Assembly: GCA_964058805.1 (NCBI GenBank)
Contig: CAXKVV010001109.1
Location: 1-43,684, forward strand
Direction of reading: 5' to 3'
Source: Schoenoplectus triqueter
Taxonomy: Eukaryota > Streptophyta > Magnoliopsida > Poales > Cyperaceae
DNA: 43,684 nucleotides
Positions within the stretch are counted from its first letter, which is position 1, and every line of letters starts with the position of its first letter. The notes below the pieces were generated by a model. That model ran no database searches. It saw only the letters and a program-made list of their open reading frames with translations, and had not been told where the DNA came from. Below, piece by piece: positions 9,193 to 22,985 of this stretch. Position numbers and translations under genes: made by a program.

Positions 9193-11492
9193 CCTCAAAT
9201 GATACAAAACTCGAATAAACTGAATATCTTTTAAATGCATTTGTGTCAATATTTCCACTGTATTTTAGTCTTAAAGGTTAGAGAATACCAAGATTATAAA
9301 GAAATAAATAGGGGATATCATTCAAAATAATCTCGTTTATTTTGGTTATTTTATAAGTTAAAACAAGGCTTCAAATGATACAAAACTCGAATAAACTGAA
9401 TACTATTTTAATACATTTGTGTTAATCTTTTAACGTTATTCATCTCATAAGGGTGCAAAAACACCACAATTATGATCTAAATGAATAGAGGACGTCATTT
9501 AAAACAAATTTGTGTATTTTGGTTATTTTTCGAGTTGAAATGATGCTTCAAGGGATAGAAAACTCGAATAAATTGAATATTGTTTAAATGCGTTTGTGTC
9601 ATTCGACGGAATTATTAACATATATAAGTTCGAGAACAGCATGATTATAATATAAATGAATAGGGTACATCATTTAAAATAATTTGGTGTATTTTGGTTA
9701 TTTTATGAGTTTAAATGAGACTTCAAATGAAACAAAACTGAAATAAACGGAATACCGTTCTAATGCATTTGTGCCAATCATTTTATGCTATTTGTCTCTT
9801 AAAGGTTCGGGAACAGCGTAATTATAATGTAAATGAATAGGGGACGCCGGTGAAAATAATATGGTACGTTTTGGTTTTTATATGAGTTGAAATGATGCTA
9901 TAATTAATACAAAAGTCGAAAAAACTGAATATCATTTTAATGCATGTGTGATAATCTTTCAATGCTATTTTTGTCCCCAAGGATCGGGACTACCAGAATT
10001 ATAATGCAAACGAATAGGGCACTTCATTCAAAATAATTTTATATATTTTGGTTATTTTATGAGTTGAAATGAGGCTTGAAACACAATACAAAACTCGAAA
10101 ATAATGAATACCATTTTATAGCCTTTGTGTTAATCTTTCTACGTTATTCGTGTGCTAAGGGTTCGAGAACTACACAATTATAAGGTAATTGAATAGGGTA
10201 CATCATTCAAAATAATTTTGTGTATGTTGGTTATTTTTTGAGTTGAAGTGAGGCTTCAAATGATAAAAAACTCAAATAAACTGAATACCGTTTTAATGCA
10301 TTTGTGTTAATCTTTCAAAGTTATTCGTGTTATAAAGGTTCGAGAATAGATAGTTTATAATGTAAACGAATAGAGGACATCATTTAAAATAATTTTACGT
10401 ATTATGGTTATTTTATGAGTTTCAATGAGGCTTCAAATTGTACAAAACTCGAATAAACTGGACACGGTATTAATGCATTTGTGTTAATATTTTAACACTT
10501 TTCTAGTCTTAAAGAGTCAGGAACAACACAATCATAATGTAAACGAATCAGGGTCATCATTCAAAATTATTTTGTGTATTTTGGTTATTTTATGGGTTGA
10601 AATGAGGCTTCAAATTGTACAAAACTCGAATAAATCGTATACCGTTTTAATGCATTTGTGTTAATTTTTCAATGTCATTCATATTATAAAGGTTTTAGAA
10701 TAACTTGATTATAATGTAAATGAATAGAGGAGATCATTTAGAATAGTGTTGTGTATTATGGTTATTTTCTGTGTTTTAATGAGGCTTCAAATTAGAAAAA
10801 ACTCGAGTAAACTGAATACGGTTTTAAAGCATTTGTGTTTATATTTCAATGCTTTCGCGTCTTAAACGTTCAAGAACAACACAAATACAATGTAAACGAA
10901 TTAGGGACATCATTCAAAATAGTTTTGTGTATTTTGGTTATTTTATGAGTTGAAATGAGGCTTGAAAATAATATAAAACTCCGAACAACAAGAATATTAA
11001 TTTTAATCTATTTGTCTTAATCTTTCAAAGCAATTCATGTCTTAGCGGTTTAAGAACAAAATAATTATGCAGTAAACGAATAGGGGACAACGTTCAAAAT
11101 ATTTTGTGTATTTTGGTTTATTTTAGGAGCTGAAATGAGACTTCGAATGATACAAAACTCGAATAGATAGAATACCTTTTTAATGCATTTGTGTTAATCT
11201 TTCAATGTTATTCATGTATTAATGGTTCGAGAACACCGCGATTCTAATCCAAACGATAGTGAAATCATTTAAAATAATATTATGTACTTCGATTATTTTA
11301 TGAGTTGAAATGAGGCATCAAATTATAGAAAACTCAAATAAACTGAATATAATTTTAATACATTTGCATTAATATTTCAAAGCTACTCGTGTCTTAAAGG
11401 TTTAGGGACACTATACTTACAATGTAAAATAATATGGTACAACATTCAAAATAATTATATGTATTTTGGTGATTTTATGAGTTGAAATGAGG
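9193..11492. repeat. HOR unit U5, 2,300 bp, haplotype A (late subtype)
   Basis: All seven sites are A-type; s8 is T and s9 is G, the late-subtype state also seen in U7-U11 and U17. It is the longest unit because of one extra T in M11 (GGTTTATTTTAGG, about 11116-11120). A private T lies at 10902 in M10. Confidence 0.95.
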
Positions 11493-13789
11493 CCTCAAAT
11501 GATACAAAACTCGAATAAACTGAATATCTTTTAAATGCATTTGTGTCAATATTTCCACTGTATTTTAGTCTTAAAGGTTAGAGAATACCAAGATTATAAA
11601 GAAATAAATAGGGGATATCATTCAAAATAATCTCGTTTATTTTGGTTATTTTATAAGTTAAAACAAGGCTTCAAATGATACAAAACTCGAATAAACTGAA
11701 TACTATTTTAATACATTTGTGTTAATCTTTTAACGTTATTCATCTCATAAGGGTGCAAAAACACCACAATTATGATCTAAATGAATAGAGGACGTCATTT
11801 AAAACAAATTTGTGTATTTTGGTTATTTTTCGAGTTGAAATGATGCTTCAAGGGATAGAAAACTCGAATAAATTGAATATTGTTTTAATGCGTTTGTGTC
11901 ATTCGGCGGAATTATTAACATATATAAGTTCGAGAACAGCATGATTATAATATAAATGAATAGGGGACATCATTTAAAATAATTTGGTGTATTTTGGTTA
12001 TTTTATGAGTTTAAATGAGACTTCAAATGAAACAAAACTGAAATAAACGGAATACCGTTCTAATGCATTTGTGCCAATCATTTTATGCTATTTGTCTCTT
12101 AAAGGTTCGGGAACAGCGTAATTATAATGTAAATGAATAGGGGACGCCGGTGAAAATAATATGGTACGTTTTGGATTTTATATGAGTTGAAATGATGCTA
12201 TAATTAATACAAAAGTCGAAAAAACTGAATATCATTTTAATGCATGTGTGATAATCTTTCAATGCTATTTTTGTCCCCAAGGATCGGGACTACCAGAATT
12301 ATAATGCAAACGAATAGGGCACTTCATTCAAAATAATTTTATATATTTTGGTTATTTTATGAGTTGAAATGAGGCTTGAAACAATACAAAACTCGAAAAT
12401 AATGAATACCATTTTATAGCCTTTGTGTTAATCTTTCTACGTTATTCGTGTGCTAAGGGTTCGAGAACTACACAATTATAAGGTAAATGAATAGGGTACA
12501 TCATTCAAAATAATTTTGTGTATGTTGGTTATTTTTTGAGTTGAAGTGAGGCTTCAAATGATAAAAAACTCAAATAAACTGAATACCGTTTTAATGCATT
12601 TGTGTTAATCTTTCAAAGTTATTCGTGTTATAAAGGTTCGAGAATAGATAGTTTATAATGTAAACAAATAGAGGACATCATTTAAAATAATTTTGCGTAT
12701 TATGGTTATTTTATGAGTTTCAATGAGGCTTCAAATTGTACAAAACTCGAATAAACTGGACACGGTATTAATGCATTTGTGTTAATATTTTAACACTTTT
12801 CTAGTCTTAAAGAGTCAGGAACAACACAATCATAATGTAAACGAATCAGGGTCATCATTCAAAATTATTTTGAGTATTTTGGTTATTTTATGGGTTGAAA
12901 TGAGGCTTCAAATTGTACAAAACTCGAATAAATCGTATACCGTTTTAATGCATTTGTGTTAATTTTTCAATGTCATTCATATTATAAAGGTTTTAGAATA
13001 ACTTGATTATAATGTAAATGAATAGAGGAGATCATTTAGAATAGTGTTGTGTATTATGGTTATTTTCTGTGTTTTAATGAGGCTTCAAATTAGAAAAAAC
13101 TCGAGTAAACTGAATACGGTTTTAAAGCATTTGTGTTTATATTTCAATGCTTTCGCGTCTTAAACGTTCAAGAACAACACAAATACAATGTAAACGAATC
13201 AGGGACATCATTCAAAATAGTTTTGTGTATTTTGGTTATTTTATGAGTTGAAATGAGGCTTGAAAATAATATAAAACTCCGAACAACAAGAATATTAATT
13301 TTAATCTATTTGTCTTAATCTTTCAAAGCAATTCATGTCTTAGCGGTTTAAGAACAAAATAATTATGCAGTAAACGAATAGGGGACAACGTTCAAAATAT
13401 TTTGTGTATTTTGGTTATTTTAGGAGCTGAAATGAGACTTCGAATGATACAAAACTCGAATAGATAGAATACCTTTTTAATGCATTTGTGTTAATCTTTC
13501 AATGTTATTCATGTATTAATGGTTCGAGAACACCGCGATTCTAATCCAAACGATAGTGAAATCATTTAAAATAATATTATGTACTTCGATTATTTTATGA
13601 GTTGAAATGAGGCATCAAATTATAGAAAACTCAAATAAACTGAATATAATTTTAATACATTTGCATTAATATTTCAAAGCTACTCGTGTCTTAAAGGTTT
13701 AGGGACACTATACTTACAATGTAAAATAATATGGTACAACATTCAAAATAATTATATGTATTTTGGTGATTTTATGAGTTGAAATGAGG
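11493..13789. repeat. HOR unit U6, 2,297 bp, haplotype B
   Basis: All seven sites are B-type, with the U4-specific A at the matching position 12666. It closes the alternating A-B stretch; the next five units are all A. Confidence 0.95.
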
Positions 13790-16088
13790 CCTCAAATGAT
13801 ACAAAACTCGAATAAACTGAATATCTTTTAAATGCATTTGTGTCAATATTTCCACTGTATTTTAGTCTTAAAGGTTAGAGAATACCAAGATTATAAAGAA
13901 ATAAATAGGGGATATCATTCAAAATAATCTCGTTTATTTTGGTTATTTTATAAGTTAAAACAAGGCTTCAAATGATACAAAACTCGAATAAACTGAATAC
14001 TATTTTAATACATTTGTGTTAATCTTTTAACGTTATTCATCTCATAAGGGTGCAAAAACACCACAATTATGATCTAAATGAATAGAGGACGTCATTTAAA
14101 ACAAATTTGTGTATTTTGGTTATTTTTCGAGTTGAAATGATGCTTCAAGGGATAGAAAACTCGAATAAATTGAATATTGTTTAAATGCGTTTGTGTCATT
14201 CGGCGGAATTATTAACATATATAAGTTCGAGAACAGCATGATTATAATATAAATGAATAGGGTACATCATTTAAAATAATTTGGTGTATTTTGGTTATTT
14301 TATGAGTTTAAATGAGACTTCAAATGAAACAAAACTGAAATAAACGGAATACCGTTCTAATGCATTTGTGCCAATCATTTTATGCTATTTGTCTCTTAAA
14401 GGTTCGGGAACAGCGTAATTATAATGTAAATGAATAGGGGACGCCGGTGAAAATAATATGGTACGTTTTGGTTTTTATATGAGTTGAAATGATGCTATAA
14501 TTAATACAAAAGTCGAAAAAACTGAATATCATTTTAATGCATGTGTGATAATCTTTCAATGCTATTTTTGTCCCCAAGGATCGGGACTACCAGAATTATA
14601 ATGCAAACGAATAGGGCACTTCATTCAAAATAATTTTATATATTTTGGTTATTTTATGAGTTGAAATGAGGCTTGAAACACAATACAAAACTCGAAAATA
14701 ATGAATACCATTTTATAGCCTTTGTGTTAATCTTTCTACGTTATTCGTGTGCTAAGGGTTCGAGAACTACACAATTATAAGGTAATTGAATAGGGTACAT
14801 CATTCAAAATAATTTTGTGTATGTTGGTTATTTTTTGAGTTGAAGTGAGGCTTCAAATGATAAAAAACTCAAATAAACTGAATACCGTTTTAATGCATTT
14901 GTGTTAATCTTTCAAAGTTATTCGTGTTATAAAGGTTCGAGAATAGATAGTTTATAATGTAAACGAATAGAGGACATCATTTAAAATAATTTTACGTATT
15001 ATGGTTATTTTATGAGTTTCAATGAGGCTTCAAATTGTACAAAACTCGAATAAACTGGACACGGTATTAATGCATTTGTGTTAATATTTTAACACTTTTC
15101 TAGTCTTAAAGAGTCAGGAACAACACAATCATAATGTAAACGAATCAGGGTCATCATTCAAAATTATTTTGTGTATTTTGGTTATTTTATGGGTTGAAAT
15201 GAGGCTTCAAATTGTACAAAACTCGAATAAATTGTATACCGTTTTAATGCATTTGTGTTAATTTTTCAATGTCATTCATATTATAAAGGTTTTAGAATAA
15301 CTTGATTATAATGTAAATGAATAGAGGAGATCATTTAGAATAGTGTTGTGTATTATGGTTATTTTCTGTGTTTTAATGAGGCTTCAAATTAGAAAAAACT
15401 CGAGTAAACTGAATACGGTTTTAAAGCATTTGTGTTTATATTTCAATGCTTTCGCGTCTTAAACGTTCAAGAACAACACAAATACAATGTAAACGAATCA
15501 GGGACATCATTCAAAATAGTTTTGTGTATTTTGGTTATTTTATGAGTTGAAATGAGGCTTGAAAATAATATAAAACTCCGAACAACAAGAATATTAATTT
15601 TAATCTATTTGTCTTAATCTTTCAAAGCAATTCATGTCTTAGCGGTTTAAGAACAAAATAATTATGCAGTAAACGAATAGGGGACAACGTTCAAAATATT
15701 TTGTGTATTTTGGTTATTTTAGGAGCTGAAATGAGACTTCGAATGATACAAAACTCGAATAGATAGAATACCTTTTTAATGCATTTGTGTTAATCTTTCA
15801 ATGTTATTCATGTATTAATGGTTCGAGAACACCGCGATTCTAATCCAAACGATAGTGAAATCATTTAAAATAATATTATGTACTTCGATTATTTTATGAG
15901 TTGAAATGAGGCATCAAATTATAGAAAACTCAAATAAACTGAATATAATTTTAATACATTTGCATTAATATTTCAAAGCTACTCGTGTCTTAAAGGTTTA
16001 GGGACACTATACTTACAATGTAAAATAATATGGTACAACATTCAAAATAATTATATGTATTTTGGTGATTTTATGAGTTGAAATGAGG
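13790..16088. repeat. HOR unit U7, 2,299 bp, haplotype A with one B-type site
   Basis: A-type at six diagnostic sites but B-type at s2 (G at 14203), flanked by A-type s1 and s3 within about 80 bp. This could be a very short conversion tract or a recurrent mutation. It has TTGTATACC in M9 (T at 15233), found elsewhere only in U17. Confidence 0.94.
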
Positions 16089-18387
16089 CCTCAAATGATA
16101 CAAAACTCGAATAAACTGAATATCTTTTAAATGCATTTGTGTCAATATTTCCACTGTATTTTAGTCTTAAAGGTTAGAGAATACCAAGATTATAAAGAAA
16201 TAAATAGGGGATATCATTCAAAATAATCTCGTTTATTTTGGTTATTTTATAAGTTAAAACAAGGCTTCAAATGATACAAAACTCGAATAAACTGAATACT
16301 ATTTTAATACATTTGTGTTAATCTTTTAACGTTATTCATCTCATAAGGGTGCAAAAACACCACAATTATGATCTAAATGAATAGAGGACGTCATTTAAAA
16401 CAAATTTGTGTATTTTGGTTATTTTTCGAGTTGAAATGATGCTTCAAGGGATAGAAAACTCGAATAAATTGAATATTGTTTAAATGCGTTTGTGTCATTC
16501 GACGGAATTATTAACATATATAAGTTCGAGAACAGCATGATTATAATATAAATGAATAGGGTACATCATTTAAAATAATTTGGTGTATTTTGGTTATTTT
16601 ATGAGTTTAAATGAGACTTCAAATGAAACAAAACTGAAATAAACGGAATACCGTTCTAATGCATTTGTGCCAATCATTTTATGCTATTTGTCTCTTAAAG
16701 GTTCGGGAACAGCGTAATTATAATGTAAATGAATAGGGGACGCCGGTGAAAATAATATGGTACGTTTTGGTTTTTATATGAGTTGAAATGATGCTATAAT
16801 TAATACAAAAGTCGAAAAAACTGAATATCATTTTAATGCATGTGTGATAATCTTTCAATGCTATTTTTGTCCCCAAGGATCGGGACTACCAGAATTATAA
16901 TGCAAACGAATAGGGCACTTCATTCAAAATAATTTTATATATTTTGGTTATTTTATGAGTTGAAATGAGGCTTGAAACACAATACAAAACTCGAAAATAA
17001 TGAATACCATTTTATAGCCTTTGTGTTAATCTTTCTACGTTATTCGTGTGCTAAGGGTTCGAGAACTACACAATTATAAGGTAATTGAATAGGGTACATC
17101 ATTCAAAATAATTTTGTGTATGTTGGTTATTTTTTGAGTTGAAGTGAGGCTTCAAATGATAAAAAACTCAAATAAACTGAATACCGTTTTAATGCATTTG
17201 TGTTAATCTTTCAAAGTTATTCGTGTTATAAAGGTTCGAGAATAGATAGTTTATAATGTAAACGAATAGAGGACATCATTTAAAATAATTTTACGTATTA
17301 TGGTTATTTTATGAGTTTCAATGAGGCTTCAAATTGTACAAAACTCGAATAAACTGGACACGGTATTAATGCATTTGTGTTAATATTTTAACACTTTTCT
17401 AGTCTTAAAGAGTCAGGAACAACACAATCATAATGTAAACGAATCAGGGTCATCATTCAAAATTATTTTGTGTATTTTGGTTATTTTATGGGTTGAAATG
17501 AGGCTTCAAATTGTACAAAACTCGAATAAATCGTATACCGTTTTAATGCATTTGTGTTAATTTTTCAATGTCATTCATATTATAAAGGTTTTAGAATAAC
17601 TTGATTATAATGTAAATGAATAGAGGAGATCATTTAGAATAGTGTTGTGTATTATGGTTATTTTCTGTGTTTTAATGAGGCTTCAAATTAGAAAAAACTT
17701 GAGTAAACTGAATACGGTTTTAAAGCATTTGTGTTTATATTTCAATGCTTTCGCGTCTTAAACGTTCAAGAACAACACAAATACAATGTAAACGAATCAG
17801 GGACATCATTCAAAATAGTTTTGTGTATTTTGGTTATTTTATGAGTTGAAATGAGGCTTGAAAATAATATAAAACTCCGAACAACAAGAATATTAATTTT
17901 AATCTATTTGTCTTAATCTTTCAAAGCAATTCATGTCTTAGCGGTTTAAGAACAAAATAATTATGCAGTAAACGAATAGGGGACAACGTTCAAAATATTT
18001 TGTGTATTTTGGTTATTTTAGGAGCTGAAATGAGACTTCGAATGATACAAAACTCGAATAGATAGAATACCTTTTTAATGCATTTGTGTTAATCTTTCAA
18101 TGTTATTCATGTATTAATGGTTCGAGAACACCGCGATTCTAATCCAAACGATAGTGAAATCATTTAAAATAATATTATGTACTTCGATTATTTTATGAGT
18201 TGAAATGAGGCATCAAATTATAGAAAACTCAAATAAACTGAATATAATTTTAATACATTTGCATTAATATTTCAAAGCTACTCGTGTCTTAAAGGTTTAG
18301 GGACACTATACTTACAATGTAAAATAATATGGTACAACATTCAAAATAATTATATGTATTTTGGTGATTTTATGAGTTGAAATGAGG
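16089..18387. repeat. HOR unit U8, 2,299 bp, haplotype A (late subtype)
   Basis: Matches U9-U11 at every site I compared except CTCGAG to CTTGAG at 17698-17703 in M10, which removes the one CTCGAG hexamer of the unit. Confidence 0.94.
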
Positions 18388-20686
18388 CCTCAAATGATAC
18401 AAAACTCGAATAAACTGAATATCTTTTAAATGCATTTGTGTCAATATTTCCACTGTATTTTAGTCTTAAAGGTTAGAGAATACCAAGATTATAAAGAAAT
18501 AAATAGGGGATATCATTCAAAATAATCTCGTTTATTTTGGTTATTTTATAAGTTAAAACAAGGCTTCAAATGATACAAAACTCGAATAAACTGAATACTA
18601 TTTTAATACATTTGTGTTAATCTTTTAACGTTATTCATCTCATAAGGGTGCAAAAACACCACAATTATGATCTAAATGAATAGAGGACGTCATTTAAAAC
18701 AAATTTGTGTATTTTGGTTATTTTTCGAGTTGAAATGATGCTTCAAGGGATAGAAAACTCGAATAAATTGAATATTGTTTAAATGCGTTTGTGTCATTCG
18801 ACGGAATTATTAACATATATAAGTTCGAGAACAGCATGATTATAATATAAATGAATAGGGTACATCATTTAAAATAATTTGGTGTATTTTGGTTATTTTA
18901 TGAGTTTAAATGAGACTTCAAATGAAACAAAACTGAAATAAACGGAATACCGTTCTAATGCATTTGTGCCAATCATTTTATGCTATTTGTCTCTTAAAGG
19001 TTCGGGAACAGCGTAATTATAATGTAAATGAATAGGGGACGCCGGTGAAAATAATATGGTACGTTTTGGTTTTTATATGAGTTGAAATGATGCTATAATT
19101 AATACAAAAGTCGAAAAAACTGAATATCATTTTAATGCATGTGTGATAATCTTTCAATGCTATTTTTGTCCCCAAGGATCGGGACTACCAGAATTATAAT
19201 GCAAACGAATAGGGCACTTCATTCAAAATAATTTTATATATTTTGGTTATTTTATGAGTTGAAATGAGGCTTGAAACACAATACAAAACTCGAAAATAAT
19301 GAATACCATTTTATAGCCTTTGTGTTAATCTTTCTACGTTATTCGTGTGCTAAGGGTTCGAGAACTACACAATTATAAGGTAATTGAATAGGGTACATCA
19401 TTCAAAATAATTTTGTGTATGTTGGTTATTTTTTGAGTTGAAGTGAGGCTTCAAATGATAAAAAACTCAAATAAACTGAATACCGTTTTAATGCATTTGT
19501 GTTAATCTTTCAAAGTTATTCGTGTTATAAAGGTTCGAGAATAGATAGTTTATAATGTAAACGAATAGAGGACATCATTTAAAATAATTTTACGTATTAT
19601 GGTTATTTTATGAGTTTCAATGAGGCTTCAAATTGTACAAAACTCGAATAAACTGGACACGGTATTAATGCATTTGTGTTAATATTTTAACACTTTTCTA
19701 GTCTTAAAGAGTCAGGAACAACACAATCATAATGTAAACGAATCAGGGTCATCATTCAAAATTATTTTGTGTATTTTGGTTATTTTATGGGTTGAAATGA
19801 GGCTTCAAATTGTACAAAACTCGAATAAATCGTATACCGTTTTAATGCATTTGTGTTAATTTTTCAATGTCATTCATATTATAAAGGTTTTAGAATAACT
19901 TGATTATAATGTAAATGAATAGAGGAGATCATTTAGAATAGTGTTGTGTATTATGGTTATTTTCTGTGTTTTAATGAGGCTTCAAATTAGAAAAAACTCG
20001 AGTAAACTGAATACGGTTTTAAAGCATTTGTGTTTATATTTCAATGCTTTCGCGTCTTAAACGTTCAAGAACAACACAAATACAATGTAAACGAATCAGG
20101 GACATCATTCAAAATAGTTTTGTGTATTTTGGTTATTTTATGAGTTGAAATGAGGCTTGAAAATAATATAAAACTCCGAACAACAAGAATATTAATTTTA
20201 ATCTATTTGTCTTAATCTTTCAAAGCAATTCATGTCTTAGCGGTTTAAGAACAAAATAATTATGCAGTAAACGAATAGGGGACAACGTTCAAAATATTTT
20301 GTGTATTTTGGTTATTTTAGGAGCTGAAATGAGACTTCGAATGATACAAAACTCGAATAGATAGAATACCTTTTTAATGCATTTGTGTTAATCTTTCAAT
20401 GTTATTCATGTATTAATGGTTCGAGAACACCGCGATTCTAATCCAAACGATAGTGAAATCATTTAAAATAATATTATGTACTTCGATTATTTTATGAGTT
20501 GAAATGAGGCATCAAATTATAGAAAACTCAAATAAACTGAATATAATTTTAATACATTTGCATTAATATTTCAAAGCTACTCGTGTCTTAAAGGTTTAGG
20601 GACACTATACTTACAATGTAAAATAATATGGTACAACATTCAAAATAATTATATGTATTTTGGTGATTTTATGAGTTGAAATGAGG
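18388..20686. repeat. HOR unit U9, 2,299 bp, haplotype A (late subtype)
   Basis: All seven sites are A-type, s8 is T, s9 is G. I saw no difference from U10 or U11 by eye, making this part of the most homogeneous stretch of the window. Confidence 0.94.
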
Positions 20687-22985
20687 CCTCAAATGATACA
20701 AAACTCGAATAAACTGAATATCTTTTAAATGCATTTGTGTCAATATTTCCACTGTATTTTAGTCTTAAAGGTTAGAGAATACCAAGATTATAAAGAAATA
20801 AATAGGGGATATCATTCAAAATAATCTCGTTTATTTTGGTTATTTTATAAGTTAAAACAAGGCTTCAAATGATACAAAACTCGAATAAACTGAATACTAT
20901 TTTAATACATTTGTGTTAATCTTTTAACGTTATTCATCTCATAAGGGTGCAAAAACACCACAATTATGATCTAAATGAATAGAGGACGTCATTTAAAACA
21001 AATTTGTGTATTTTGGTTATTTTTCGAGTTGAAATGATGCTTCAAGGGATAGAAAACTCGAATAAATTGAATATTGTTTAAATGCGTTTGTGTCATTCGA
21101 CGGAATTATTAACATATATAAGTTCGAGAACAGCATGATTATAATATAAATGAATAGGGTACATCATTTAAAATAATTTGGTGTATTTTGGTTATTTTAT
21201 GAGTTTAAATGAGACTTCAAATGAAACAAAACTGAAATAAACGGAATACCGTTCTAATGCATTTGTGCCAATCATTTTATGCTATTTGTCTCTTAAAGGT
21301 TCGGGAACAGCGTAATTATAATGTAAATGAATAGGGGACGCCGGTGAAAATAATATGGTACGTTTTGGTTTTTATATGAGTTGAAATGATGCTATAATTA
21401 ATACAAAAGTCGAAAAAACTGAATATCATTTTAATGCATGTGTGATAATCTTTCAATGCTATTTTTGTCCCCAAGGATCGGGACTACCAGAATTATAATG
21501 CAAACGAATAGGGCACTTCATTCAAAATAATTTTATATATTTTGGTTATTTTATGAGTTGAAATGAGGCTTGAAACACAATACAAAACTCGAAAATAATG
21601 AATACCATTTTATAGCCTTTGTGTTAATCTTTCTACGTTATTCGTGTGCTAAGGGTTCGAGAACTACACAATTATAAGGTAATTGAATAGGGTACATCAT
21701 TCAAAATAATTTTGTGTATGTTGGTTATTTTTTGAGTTGAAGTGAGGCTTCAAATGATAAAAAACTCAAATAAACTGAATACCGTTTTAATGCATTTGTG
21801 TTAATCTTTCAAAGTTATTCGTGTTATAAAGGTTCGAGAATAGATAGTTTATAATGTAAACGAATAGAGGACATCATTTAAAATAATTTTACGTATTATG
21901 GTTATTTTATGAGTTTCAATGAGGCTTCAAATTGTACAAAACTCGAATAAACTGGACACGGTATTAATGCATTTGTGTTAATATTTTAACACTTTTCTAG
22001 TCTTAAAGAGTCAGGAACAACACAATCATAATGTAAACGAATCAGGGTCATCATTCAAAATTATTTTGTGTATTTTGGTTATTTTATGGGTTGAAATGAG
22101 GCTTCAAATTGTACAAAACTCGAATAAATCGTATACCGTTTTAATGCATTTGTGTTAATTTTTCAATGTCATTCATATTATAAAGGTTTTAGAATAACTT
22201 GATTATAATGTAAATGAATAGAGGAGATCATTTAGAATAGTGTTGTGTATTATGGTTATTTTCTGTGTTTTAATGAGGCTTCAAATTAGAAAAAACTCGA
22301 GTAAACTGAATACGGTTTTAAAGCATTTGTGTTTATATTTCAATGCTTTCGCGTCTTAAACGTTCAAGAACAACACAAATACAATGTAAACGAATCAGGG
22401 ACATCATTCAAAATAGTTTTGTGTATTTTGGTTATTTTATGAGTTGAAATGAGGCTTGAAAATAATATAAAACTCCGAACAACAAGAATATTAATTTTAA
22501 TCTATTTGTCTTAATCTTTCAAAGCAATTCATGTCTTAGCGGTTTAAGAACAAAATAATTATGCAGTAAACGAATAGGGGACAACGTTCAAAATATTTTG
22601 TGTATTTTGGTTATTTTAGGAGCTGAAATGAGACTTCGAATGATACAAAACTCGAATAGATAGAATACCTTTTTAATGCATTTGTGTTAATCTTTCAATG
22701 TTATTCATGTATTAATGGTTCGAGAACACCGCGATTCTAATCCAAACGATAGTGAAATCATTTAAAATAATATTATGTACTTCGATTATTTTATGAGTTG
22801 AAATGAGGCATCAAATTATAGAAAACTCAAATAAACTGAATATAATTTTAATACATTTGCATTAATATTTCAAAGCTACTCGTGTCTTAAAGGTTTAGGG
22901 ACACTATACTTACAATGTAAAATAATATGGTACAACATTCAAAATAATTATATGTATTTTGGTGATTTTATGAGTTGAAATGAGG
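20687..22985. repeat. HOR unit U10, 2,299 bp, haplotype A (late subtype)
   Basis: No private variant seen. It was used as the working reference for comparing the other units, since it sits in the run with least variation. Confidence 0.94.

Noticed and set aside
11101..11130. Extra T in U5 as evidence of a distinct HOR class
   Set aside because: A single-base change in one unit; it may be a sequencing or homopolymer error.
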